From positions 744,001-808,000 of the forward strand of contig CAWGHZ010000007.1 of the NCBI GenBank assembly GCA_963822575.1: DNA of 64,000 bases, in the 5' to 3' direction. The position numbers and the translations under genes were made by a program. The stretch comes from CAWGHZ01 sp963822575. GTDB lineage: Bacteria; Pseudomonadota; Alphaproteobacteria; MPNO01; DASWLB01. The notes under the pieces were generated by a model. That model was not told the origin of the DNA and searched no databases. It saw only the letters and a program-made list of their open reading frames with translations. This document shows, in pieces, positions 19,611-28,006 of the stretch (position 1 is the first letter of the stretch; every line of letters begins with the position of its first letter).

Positions 19611-20123
19611 CTACAGGATGCAGGTGAGGTTGCTGACCGGGCTGTCGCGGTCGAGCAGCAGCACCTTCTTCTCCGCAATGCGCCATGCCCCGTTGACGCG
19701 CACGCGGTATTCGCAGCGCGCGGCGAGGGTGCGCGCCTGGCCGAGCCCAACCTGAAGCTCCTGGAAGTCGCCGGGCCGGAACTCGTGGATCAGGGCGTTG
19801 CAGCCGATGCGGATTTCCTCGGCGCCGGCCCGCGCGTGCTCGAAGTTGGTGGCGAAGTGCAAATGGCGCGACGGCGGATCCTGCGCGAGGTGCGTGTATT
19901 TTAGGAGCTGGTGGATGCGGAGTTTCCGCTGCTCGGCATCGTCACATAGGATCGTAGGCTCGGTGTGCGGGTCGTTGCCGGCCCCGATCGGCAGCCAGTA
20001 GATGCCATCCTCGGCGAACAGATTCGCCCATTCCTCGAGCCGCCGCTCGTCGATCAGCCGCATCTCGCGATAGACGAAGTCCTCGACCGCCGCGCGCGTC
20101 ACGCGGCTTGGCGCGCGGGCCAC
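19611..20123 (-). CDS. Ring-hydroxylating dioxygenase beta subunit
   Basis: A 170-residue SnoaL/NTF2-fold small subunit, read from GTG 20123, one base after the alpha-subunit stop. The typical N-terminal FVYREMRLIDERRLEEWANLFAEDGIYWLP and the C-terminal beta strands ending EKKVLLLDRD are present. The beta subunit supports the alpha3beta3 core and has no metal site. It belongs with the frameshifted alpha subunit just upstream, making the only alpha/beta-type oxygenase in this window. The substrate class is undetermined. Confidence 0.9.
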   Translation of the reverse strand: MARAPSRVTRAAVEDFVYREMRLIDERRLEEWANLFAEDGIYWLPIGAGNDPHTEPTILCDDAEQRKLRIHQLLKYTHLAQDPPSRHLHFATNFEHARAGAEEIRIGCNALIHEFRPGDFQELQVGLGQARTLAARCEYRVRVNGAWRIAEKKVLLLDRDSPVSNLTCIL

Positions 20124-20124
20124 G

Positions 20125-21385
20125 CTACTGCCCCCGCGTCATCAGGCGCGACCATTCGCGATAGATCGCGCGCTGCGGCAGCTCGAAATTCTCCTCGCCG
20201 ACGAGCTCGCCCGAAGGGGCGGTCTGCTCCTCGCCCATGCCGCGCGACATGACGAGCCACGGCAACAAAGCGGCGCCTTTCAGCCCACTTTGCACGCGCG
20301 CGAAGATCTCGACGTCGTCGGGGTTGACGAAGCCGGCGGCGAGCGAGCCTTCGCTCCGCACGCGGGTCGTCACCGCCTCGTTCACCGCGTCGTCGGCGCC
20401 CTCGAACTCGACCGGGAACTCGTAGACGATCGTCTTGTCGACCGTGACCGGCTGCACGACGCGCACCTTGAATTCCATCAGATGCACGTTCGGGAACAAG
20501 GTGATGTGGCGACCGTAATGGGCGCGTTCGGCGCGCTCCTCTCCGTGTGCCGCGCGCAGGCTGGCGAGGTAACGCTCGTGGATGTCGGGCGCGAAGCCGG
20601 TGCGCATCGGCCGCTCGAGGAGCGCGTGGCCGTGGCCGAACGAGCGGGTGCAGCCCTCCCAGCCGCGATTGAGGCTGCGCATCCCGAAGTCGCGCCGTGT
20701 GGCGAAGGCGGAACTCGTGGACGTAGCGCGCGTGCCAGCCGTCCGTCGAGTTCTCGATCTGGAGCTTCCAGTTGCCGTTGTAATAGGCGCGGCGCGGCTC
20801 CAGCAGCCGCACGCGCCCGGTCGGTGACTGGTCGAACCAGAGATCGACGTAATAGCGCGCGGGGCCGAGATAGTCCTCGAGGCTCTCGCCGTCGGGGGCG
20901 GCGCCGGCGAAGATCATGCCGCGATAAAGGGCGACGCGCGGCAGCGCGACGAGGCCGCCGATGCGCTCGGCGAAGCCGGGGCGGTAGCCGCCCTTGATCG
21001 TCGACATGGCGATCAGCGTGCCGTCGATGCTGTAGGTCCAGCCGTGATAGGGGCAGATCAGCTCCTTCGCGTTGCCCTTCTCGGCACGGCAGACGGTGCT
21101 GCCGCGGTGGCGACAGGCATTGAGGAGGACGTGCACCGCGCCGTCGAGCCCGCGCGTGACGATCACCGGCAGGCGGCCGAGCGCGGCCACCTTGTAGTCG
21201 CCCGGGAGGGCGATCTCGCTCTCGTGCGCGACATAGGCCCAGGTCGCGCCGAAGATGTCGCGCATCTCGTCGTCGAACACGGCGGGGTCGCAATAGAGTT
21301 GGGTGCGCACCCGGAAATCGTCGGGCGGTTCGTCGACCACGAAGTCCCGGTAGGGGCTGCTGTTCGTGACCGCCCGGCCGTCCAT
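20125..21385 (-). CDS. Ring-hydroxylating dioxygenase alpha subunit (frameshifted)
   Basis: The ATG at 21385 has a strong GGAGGGGG site. Residues 75-130 form the Rieske domain with CxH at Cys91/His93 and CxxH at Cys111/His114. The catalytic domain begins NWKLQIENSTDGWHARYVHE, with the usual Asp and His ligands. The frame then breaks near residue 225. One extra base sits at GAACTC (20711-20716), and removing one A gives VHESAFATRRDFGMRSLNRGWEG and a continuous open frame to TAG 20125. Domain order and length are otherwise normal, about 419 residues. It is probably intact in the organism and followed by its beta subunit. Confidence 0.85.
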
Positions 21386-21444
21386 GGCTGTGCCCCCTCC
21401 GCGCGATACGGAAACGCTTCAAAACTGTCGGAAAGGGGGTTAGC

Positions 21445-21462
21445 TTGTCAATCGCCTGACAA
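21445..21462. promoter_or_regulatory. Candidate operator, perfect dyad TTGTCA-N6-TGACAA
   Basis: A perfect 6-base inverted repeat with a 6-base spacer in the 121-base gap between the divergent Rieske alpha gene (start 21385) and the ABC binding-protein gene (start 21507). The minus strand also reads a consensus -35 (TTGACA at 21451-21446), so a bound protein would cover a possible promoter for the oxygenase. The regulator is not encoded nearby. Confidence 0.45.
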
Positions 21463-21506
21463 CCGCCGAAGAGCGCGGAAAAGCCTAAGAGCTAAGGGAG
21501 GGAACC

Positions 21507-22643
21507 ATGCAGTTTGCCATCCGATCCGCTGCCTTGCGTCGCGCGACCTGCGCGGGCGCCGCGATCGCGCTCGGCCTTGCGGCGCTGCCCCAGCCGGCGC
21601 GGGCCCAGTCGGGCGACTGGCAGGCCGAATGGAAGGCCGTCGTCGCCGCCGCCAACAAGGAAGGCCGGGTGAACTGCGGCTGCCCGCAGCATCCGGGCTC
21701 GCGCAAATACCTGATGGCCCAGTGGCAGAAAGACTACCCCAACATCACGCTCGAATTCACCCCGGCGGTGCTGCCCGAATGGGCCGCGCGGGTCGAAGCC
21801 GAGCGCAGCGCCGGCAAGTACCTGTGGGACACGTATTTCTCCGGGCCGGGTCCGGCCATCTACAAGATGGCGCACGAGAAGGTGCTCGACCCGCTGGTGC
21901 CAGCGCTGATCCTGCCCGATGTGAAGGACCCCAAGACCTGGGGCGGCTGGGAGAATGCCTTCTTCGACAACGAGAAGAAGCGCATGCTGGCGATGTGGAG
22001 CGACGTCAGCACGCCCTGGTTCAATGCCAAGATCGTGCCCCCGGAAAAGGTGAAGAAGGAAGGGCTGAAGGTCCTGCTCGATCCCGCCTACAAGAACAAG
22101 ATCGTGTGGTGGGATCCCCGCTACGGCGGGGCGGGGATCAACTACGCCTACATGCTCTATGTGAAATACGGCGAGAAGGGGCTGAGGACTGCGCTCGTCG
22201 ATCAGAACGCGACCATCCTTCACGACACGAACTCGATGACCGAGCGCATGGTGCGCGGCACGGCGGCATTCTCGCTCGGCCCGGACCTGGCGGAGACGCT
22301 GATCCCCTACCAGAAGGCGGGCATTCCCCTCGATCTCAGGCGGATGGGCGACACCCCCGAGGTTGCCATGCTCAGCACCGGCTACGGGATCGCCGCCATC
22401 TTCAACCGCCCGCCGCATCCGAACGCGGCAAAGCTGTTCATGAACTGGCTCTTGTCGAAGCCGATCCAAACCGGCCTCGCCAAATCCGCCAAGAACGACA
22501 GCCGCCGGATCGACGTGCCGCAGACGCCCGGCGCGCCGCCACGTCCGCTTCCCGGCATGACATACCTCTCGCCGCAGATGGAAAAGGACGCGCATGAGCG
22601 GGTGAAGGTCATGATGATGGCCCGCAAGATGCGCCCGCAGTGA
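21507..22643 (+). CDS. ABC transporter extracellular substrate-binding protein (iron/organic anion type)
   Basis: A 378-residue exported protein, ATG with a GGGAGG site. A Sec signal peptide (residues 1-33, cut after ARAQS or nearby) precedes the mature domain. The body is of the Fe3+/spermidine-binding type, with DTYFSGPGPAIYK and WFNAKIVPP as in the AfuA/FbpA family. It feeds an ATPase and a fused permease that follow at once. Despite the family name, many such proteins bind carboxylates. Next to a divergent Rieske oxygenase, an aromatic or ring-cleavage acid is a plausible ligand. The ligand is inferred only. Confidence 0.85.
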   Translation: MQFAIRSAALRRATCAGAAIALGLAALPQPARAQSGDWQAEWKAVVAAANKEGRVNCGCPQHPGSRKYLMAQWQKDYPNITLEFTPAVLPEWAARVEAERSAGKYLWDTYFSGPGPAIYKMAHEKVLDPLVPALILPDVKDPKTWGGWENAFFDNEKKRMLAMWSDVSTPWFNAKIVPPEKVKKEGLKVLLDPAYKNKIVWWDPRYGGAGINYAYMLYVKYGEKGLRTALVDQNATILHDTNSMTERMVRGTAAFSLGPDLAETLIPYQKAGIPLDLRRMGDTPEVAMLSTGYGIAAIFNRPPHPNAAKLFMNWLLSKPIQTGLAKSAKNDSRRIDVPQTPGAPPRPLPGMTYLSPQMEKDAHERVKVMMMARKMRPQ

Positions 22644-22685
22644 TCCGGCGGGCGCGGAGGGCCGTACTTCGAGCCGAGTAACGCG

Positions 22686-23849
22686 ATGAACGGGTCTGTG
22701 CCGGGCGGGAAGAGGGCCGAGCCCGGCTTGCCGCTGCTCGTGGTCGAAGGGCTGACGAAGCTGTTCGGCAACATGCGCGCGGTCGACGAACTCAGCCTCG
22801 ACGTGCGCCAGGGCGAGATCGTCGCGCTGCTCGGCCCCTCGGGCTGCGGCAAGACCACGACGCTCCGCATGATCGCCGGGTTCGAGCGGCCGAGCGCCGG
22901 CGAGATTTCCTTCGGCGGCCGGCCGCTCGTGTCGGTCGCGCGCCGCCTGTTCGTTCCGCCGGACAAGCGGAACTTCGGAATGGTGTTCCAGTCCTACGCG
23001 CTGTGGCCGCACATGACGGTGCTGCAGAACGTCGCCTACCCGTTGAAGCTGCGCCGCGTGCCGGCCGCCGAGCGGCGCGAGCGGGCGGCCGCGATCCTCG
23101 AGTTGATGGGGCTCGCCGCCTACATCGACGCGCCGGTCCACCAGCTGAGCGGCGGTCAGCAGCAGCGCACCTCGATCGCCCGCGCGCTCGTCTACCAGCC
23201 GGAGCTCGTCATGTTCGACGAGCCGTTCAGCAACCTCGATGCCAAGCTGCGCGCGCAGATGCGCGTGGAGCTGAAGACCCTGCAGGCCCGGCTGCACATG
23301 ACCGGCGTGTTCGTCACCCACGACCAGGCTGAAGCCCTCAGCCTCGCCAACCGCATCGCCATCATGCGCGACGGCCGCGTCCAGCAGTTCGACACGCCGA
23401 CCGCCGTGTACGAGCGGCCGGCCAACCGCTTCGTCTACGATTTCCTGGGGCGGAGCGCGACCTTCCCGGGCGTGGTGCACGCGATCGAGACCGACGGCAC
23501 GCTCGCGCTTAGCCTCGACGGCGACGATGCGGGCCGGGTGCGCGCCCGCGCGGCCGACGGCATCCGTCTCGCCGCGTCCGAGCCGGCCGCCATCTCGGTG
23601 CGCGACGGCGACCTGACGGTGAGCGGTCCGAACGACCCCGCGCTCGCCGCGGGAACGAACCGCGTCGCCGGCCGCCTCGAGACTCTGCTGTTTACCGGCG
23701 ACCGGCGCGAAGCGCGCATCGCAGTCGGCGCGACCATCGTCCTGATCGAGGTGCCGCGCCATCAGCACCTGGAGGAGGGGCAGCCGGTCATCCTCGAATT
23801 CGCCCCGGCCGCGACCACGGCGTGGCCGCTCGCCTCGGTGGGGGCCTGA
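22686..23849 (+). CDS. ABC transporter ATP-binding protein
   Basis: A 387-residue ATPase of the FbpC/PotA class. Walker A is GPSGCGKTT, the signature is LSGGQQQR, Walker B is LVMFDEPFSNLD, and the switch His is in VTHDQ. A C-terminal TOBE-like regulatory domain follows residue 250. It energises import through the permease encoded just downstream. It starts 43 bases after the binding-protein stop and ends one base before the permease start, so the three genes are one operon. Confidence 0.93.
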   Translation: MNGSVPGGKRAEPGLPLLVVEGLTKLFGNMRAVDELSLDVRQGEIVALLGPSGCGKTTTLRMIAGFERPSAGEISFGGRPLVSVARRLFVPPDKRNFGMVFQSYALWPHMTVLQNVAYPLKLRRVPAAERRERAAAILELMGLAAYIDAPVHQLSGGQQQRTSIARALVYQPELVMFDEPFSNLDAKLRAQMRVELKTLQARLHMTGVFVTHDQAEALSLANRIAIMRDGRVQQFDTPTAVYERPANRFVYDFLGRSATFPGVVHAIETDGTLALSLDGDDAGRVRARAADGIRLAASEPAAISVRDGDLTVSGPNDPALAAGTNRVAGRLETLLFTGDRREARIAVGATIVLIEVPRHQHLEEGQPVILEFAPAATTAWPLASVGA

Positions 23850-23850
23850 C

Positions 23851-25560
23851 ATGGCGGTGGTGAGCGCAAGCTCGGCCCCGTTCGCCCGGCGGTTCGATCC
23901 CACCGCGCTCATCATGTACGGGATGACGATCAGCATCGGGTTCCTGGCGCTCTATCCCGTCGGGGCGGTGGTGCTACACAGCTTCATCGCGCCATCGGAA
24001 GCGAGCGTGGTGGCCATGTGGCGCGAGGCGCTGGCCGAGCCAGGGCTCGTCCAGGCGCTGGTCAATACCTTTAAAGTCGTGCTGACGACGACCGCGATCT
24101 CGGTTCCGGTCGCGATCGTCATCTCGTGGCTCCTGGCGCGGACCGACATTCCGGGCAGCGAGTGGCTCGAATTCGGGTTCTGGATCCTGTTCTTCCTGCC
24201 CGCGCTCGGCACGACAACCGGCTGGCTCTTGATGTTCGACCCCGGCTACGGGCTCGCCAACAAGTTCCTCATGGGGCTCGGGCTGTTCCACGATCCGCCC
24301 TTCAACATGTACTCGTTCGGCGGGATCGTGTTCGCGCATCTGTCGACCTACGCCATTGCGGTGAAGGTGATGCTGATCACGCCCGCCTTCCGCAACCTGG
24401 ACGGCGCGGTCGAGGAGGCGTCGCGCATCTGCGGCGCCGGCAGCTTCCACACGCTGTGGCGGATCGTCATTCCCGTGCTGGCGCCGCCGCTCACTGTTGC
24501 GCTCCTGATGTCGCTGATCCGCTCGCTCGAGGCATTCGAGATCGAGCTGTTCCTGGGCCTGCCGGCGCAGTTCTCGGTCTACAGCACGAAGATCTACCTG
24601 CTGCTCAGCGGCTCGCCGCCGAACTTCGCGGCCGCCTCGATCCTCGCCTCGATCGTCGTCCTCCTGATGGCGCCGCTCCTCGTCCTGCAGCGCTGGATGT
24701 CGACGCGGCGCAGCTTCGTCCTGATGACCGGGCGCTACCAGCGGCGCGTGCTTTCGCTCGGGCGCTGGCGCTGGCCGGTGTTCGGCATGCTGCTCCTGAC
24801 CGTCGCGCTGATGAGCTTGCTGCCGCTCCTCCTCCAACTCGCCGGCAGCCTGATGACGCTGTTCGGCTTCTTCGGCATCGCCAAGGTCTGGTCCGTCGCG
24901 CATTGGATCGACGCGTTTGCCGACCCCAAGTTCACGGTCTCCCTCGGCAACACCATCGTGCTCGGACTCGGCACGGCGGCTGCCGCCATCGGGGCCTACT
25001 CGATCATCGCCTACTGCACGGTGCGGGTGCGCCACTGGCTCGCCGGTCCGCTCGACGTGGTGTCGTGGCTGCCGCTGACCTTGCCCGGCATCCTGCTCGG
25101 CTTCGGGCTTCTCTGGATGGTCCTGGAGATTCCGCTGTTCTCGGCGTTCTACGGCTCGATGGGTATCCTCATCGTCGTGAGCCTTCTCTGCTCGATGACG
25201 TTGGGCATCCAGGTGATGAAGGCCAACATGCTGCAGATCGGGCCGGAGCTCGAAGAAGCGGTTCGCAGCGTCGGCGGGTCGTGGCGCCGCGGCTTTCAGG
25301 ACGTGATGGTGCCGCTTACCATGCCGGCGGTGATCGTTGTCGCCGTGATGGTCTTTAGCCAGACGGTCCGCCAGGTCAGCACGTTGGTCCTGTTGAGCAC
25401 CGGCAGCACCGAACCGATCTCGCTCCTTCAGCTCGAATATCTGCGCTCGGGCCAGCTCGGGCCCGCGGCCGTGGCGGGGACGGTGATCGTGCTGTTGAGC
25501 CTTGTCGCGGCGTCGATCGTGCGCGTGATGACCGTGCGGTTCGGCATCCAGGCGCGCTGA
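23851..25560 (+). CDS. ABC transporter permease, fused two-domain (FbpB type)
   Basis: A 569-residue permease with two halves, each with about six membrane segments and a binding-protein-dependent transport EAA loop. The first loop reads VEEASRICGAGSFHTLWRIVIP, and the second reads EEAVRSVGGSWRRGFQDVMVP. Such fused permeases serve iron and organic-anion ABC importers. Its start is one base after the ATPase stop. It converges with the decarboxylase-like gene at 25565 with only 4 bases between stops. Confidence 0.9.
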   Translation: MAVVSASSAPFARRFDPTALIMYGMTISIGFLALYPVGAVVLHSFIAPSEASVVAMWREALAEPGLVQALVNTFKVVLTTTAISVPVAIVISWLLARTDIPGSEWLEFGFWILFFLPALGTTTGWLLMFDPGYGLANKFLMGLGLFHDPPFNMYSFGGIVFAHLSTYAIAVKVMLITPAFRNLDGAVEEASRICGAGSFHTLWRIVIPVLAPPLTVALLMSLIRSLEAFEIELFLGLPAQFSVYSTKIYLLLSGSPPNFAAASILASIVVLLMAPLLVLQRWMSTRRSFVLMTGRYQRRVLSLGRWRWPVFGMLLLTVALMSLLPLLLQLAGSLMTLFGFFGIAKVWSVAHWIDAFADPKFTVSLGNTIVLGLGTAAAAIGAYSIIAYCTVRVRHWLAGPLDVVSWLPLTLPGILLGFGLLWMVLEIPLFSAFYGSMGILIVVSLLCSMTLGIQVMKANMLQIGPELEEAVRSVGGSWRRGFQDVMVPLTMPAVIVVAVMVFSQTVRQVSTLVLLSTGSTEPISLLQLEYLRSGQLGPAAVAGTVIVLLSLVAASIVRVMTVRFGIQAR

Positions 25561-25564
25561 CGCC

Positions 25565-26569
25565 TCACACGTCGAGCGTGCTGGGTGCGAAAACCTCGTC
25601 GAGCGCGATGCGCCGGTCGGTCAGCCCCTGCTCGTGCACGTACTGGGTGATGGTTTCCAGCACCGTCCGCGCCGCCTTGACGCCGTAGGCGAGGGGGTCG
25701 GCCGTGAGGGCCTCGCCCGCATCGTCGCCGAGGATGCCGGTCTCGACCCAGGGTTGGACGGCCGCCATCGCCTTCGCCTTCGCCGCCTCCTTGGCGGCCA
25801 GCATCGCGGCGTAGAGGTTGAGCGGCACCCAGGGATGGCGCTCGACGATCGACCGGCGCACCACCATTGCATGGTTGATCGGATAGATGCCGGTCTTGCG
25901 GAAGTAGCGCCGCTTCTCGGCCTCGCCGTCCGGGAAAAGCGGCCGGATCACGGGCACCTGCGCGACGTCGACCTTGGACCGGTCGACCAGATTCCGCTCG
26001 CGCAGATAGAGGAGCGTCGCGTCGAGCTCCCCGTTCACCAGCATCGTTCCGATGTCGCTGTCGTGCGGAATCTGGTTCACCGTCACGCCTTCGGGCGGCT
26101 TGAAGCCGGTCGCGCCGCCGTGGCTGCGCTCGGGCGTGCGCTCCATCCACCAGGTCATGTCGCGCGCATGCACGCCGAACTCGTGCTGCAACACGCCGCG
26201 CGCCCAGATCGCTGCCGTCTGCTGATATTCCGGGACGCCGATGCGCTTGCCCTTGAGGTCGGCGGGCTTGGCGATGCCGCGGTCGGTGCGCACCAGCGCG
26301 AGGGTATGGAAGAAATGGCGCGTGGTGAACACCGGGATCGCGACCCACCGCGTCTCGCCCCGCGCGATGGCGATCACCAGCGACGACATCGACATCTCGG
26401 AGACGTCGAACTCGGCGAACTTGAGCTGGCGCCAGAACATCTCGGACGGATGCACCGCCGTCGGCACCAGGCGGAGGCCCTCGGCCGTCACCTCACCGTC
26501 GTGGATCGGGCGGGTGCGCGGGTTGTCCGAAAGGGCGATGGAGAGCTCGAGCGCGGCCGCCCCGGCCAT
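25565..26569 (-). CDS. 4,5-dihydroxyphthalate decarboxylase-like protein (periplasmic-binding fold)
   Basis: A 334-residue protein without a signal peptide, read from ATG 26569, five bases after the upstream oxygenase stop. The start ELSIALSDNPRTRPIHDGEV and the middle GKRIGVPEYQQTAAIWARGVLQHEFGV match the Pht5-like decarboxylase group, which uses a type-2 periplasmic-binding-protein fold inside the cytoplasm. Related annotations call such proteins NMT1/ABC binding proteins. The absence of a signal peptide and the operon with a Rieske oxygenase favour a catabolic enzyme. The proposed step is removal of CO2 from a hydroxylated aromatic dicarboxylate. Function is inferred from family and context. 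Confidence 0.75.
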   Translation of the reverse strand: MAGAAALELSIALSDNPRTRPIHDGEVTAEGLRLVPTAVHPSEMFWRQLKFAEFDVSEMSMSSLVIAIARGETRWVAIPVFTTRHFFHTLALVRTDRGIAKPADLKGKRIGVPEYQQTAAIWARGVLQHEFGVHARDMTWWMERTPERSHGGATGFKPPEGVTVNQIPHDSDIGTMLVNGELDATLLYLRERNLVDRSKVDVAQVPVIRPLFPDGEAEKRRYFRKTGIYPINHAMVVRRSIVERHPWVPLNLYAAMLAAKEAAKAKAMAAVQPWVETGILGDDAGEALTADPLAYGVKAARTVLETITQYVHEQGLTDRRIALDEVFAPSTLDV

Positions 26570-26574
26570 GTCGC

Positions 26575-27849
26575 CTACCACTTGGCCACGAGTTCGGGAC
26601 CGATGACCTCGCGCCAGTCCGCCTCGACCGGAATGACGGTGTCGTGCGGGCGGATGCCGCGATGGGTGGCGGGATCGGCGGCGGGTGGCCGCTCGCCGCG
26701 CGCGACGGCATGGGTCGCGTCGAGCAGCATCCGGCGGAGCGCGATGATCGCCCGGTCGGACGTGCCGAGATACTCCTTCGAGCGGTCGACGATCGGCCCC
26801 ATCCCTTCCTGCAGCGCCATGTCCTGGGTGTTCACCCCGACGATGCCGGTGAAGTTCACCGTTTTCTGCATCTGGCGGTCGATCAAATGGTCGTTGGCGA
26901 CGCTGCGCTTCAGCCGGAACGTGCCGGGGACGTAGTCGTCCTTGCCGCGGCCGGAGCTGCGGTCCATCGCCTCGGCATATTCGGGCGTGATCGGCGCGTC
27001 GCGGTCGTAGCCGCACGACCAGTTCCAGGTGAGGGTCTGCTCGTCGTCGATCGGCACCCAGATATGGCCGTCGAGCTTGGGCACCTCGTTCCGTCCGCCG
27101 GCGGCGTGGGTCACCGCGCCGCGCATCTGCTGCCACGGCATGACGTAGTGGTAGACGCGGACGTACTTGCTCTGGCCGTCCTTCATGTGCCGCGTCGAGA
27201 CGTAGTGGTAGCCGTAGTCTGTCTCGTGCACGTCGATATTGGGCGCGCCATCCTGGTTGCGCAGCAGCTTCTTGTTGTGCAGGTCGTTGTTGTGCAGGAA
27301 GGAAGAGTGCGAGGTGTCGAGCCCGCCCTCCACCGCCTGGAGCCAGTTGCACGATTCGTAGGTCTTGGTGACGTGGCGATGGGTCTCGGGCGCGCGCATC
27401 CACTCGTAGTCGGGCGGCTCGGGCCGCAGCGCCGGCGGGCCGAGATAGGCCCAGATCACGCCGCCCTTCTCGTAGGTCGGGTAGCTGGTCAGGCGCACCT
27501 TCGACTTCATCGGGCTGTCGGCGGGCTCGGACGGCAGATCGACGCAGGTCCCGTCCACGTCGAACTTCCAGCCGTGGTAGACGCAGCGGAGGCCGCATTC
27601 CTCGTTGCGGCCGTAGAACAGCGGCGCTCGGCGGTGCGGGCAGTAAGCGTCAACCAGCCCGACGCGGCCTTCGGTGTCGCGGAACGCGAGCAGGTCCTCG
27701 CCCAGCAGCCGCACGCGGAGCGGCGCGCCGTCCCGCTCGGCCAGCTCCCAGGCGAGCAGGATGGGCTGCCAATAGCGGCGCATCATCTCGCCCGCCGGGG
27801 TTCCCGGCCCGACCCGGACCAGCCGTTCGTTGTCCTCGTGCTTCAGCAT
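26575..27849 (-). CDS. Rieske oxygenase alpha subunit, phthalate 4,5-dioxygenase type
   Basis: A 424-residue protein from ATG 27849 with GGAGGG 8 bases upstream. The frame runs further up, but that N-terminus is not family-like. Rieske ligands are Cys70/His72 and Cys89/His92 (CPHRR and CVYHGW). The catalytic Fe site is in VEGGLDTSHSSFLH (His-His plus Asp). The N-terminal LVRVGPGTPAGEMMRRYWQPI is the single-component phthalate-type signature, which needs a separate reductase. It is transcribed with the decarboxylase-like gene downstream and divergently from another oxygenase of the same type. Confidence 0.92.
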   Translation of the reverse strand: MLKHEDNERLVRVGPGTPAGEMMRRYWQPILLAWELAERDGAPLRVRLLGEDLLAFRDTEGRVGLVDAYCPHRRAPLFYGRNEECGLRCVYHGWKFDVDGTCVDLPSEPADSPMKSKVRLTSYPTYEKGGVIWAYLGPPALRPEPPDYEWMRAPETHRHVTKTYESCNWLQAVEGGLDTSHSSFLHNNDLHNKKLLRNQDGAPNIDVHETDYGYHYVSTRHMKDGQSKYVRVYHYVMPWQQMRGAVTHAAGGRNEVPKLDGHIWVPIDDEQTLTWNWSCGYDRDAPITPEYAEAMDRSSGRGKDDYVPGTFRLKRSVANDHLIDRQMQKTVNFTGIVGVNTQDMALQEGMGPIVDRSKEYLGTSDRAIIALRRMLLDATHAVARGERPPAADPATHRGIRPHDTVIPVEADWREVIGPELVAKW

Positions 27850-27970
27850 GGCGCGAGCCCTCCGGCTACCGATGACGGGCGACAGCCTCGCGCCGCGACC
27901 GGCCAGGGTCAAGCCGGATCGTCCCCGGTGCGGCGTTTCGAGCCGGTTTCGCGGCTGGCGTGCCTCGACC

Positions 27971-27976
27971 TATAAT
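27971..27976 (+). promoter_or_regulatory. Possible -10 element upstream of oxygenase gene
   Basis: TATAAT matches the sigma-70 -10 consensus 31 bases before the start at 28007, in the 157-base gap between divergent oxygenase genes. The expected -35 area (TTTCGC/TTCGCG) is poor, so this would need an activator or is chance. Confidence 0.3.
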
Positions 27977-28006
27977 CCGACCATCGAGGCCATTGCGGAG
28001 GGCGCC

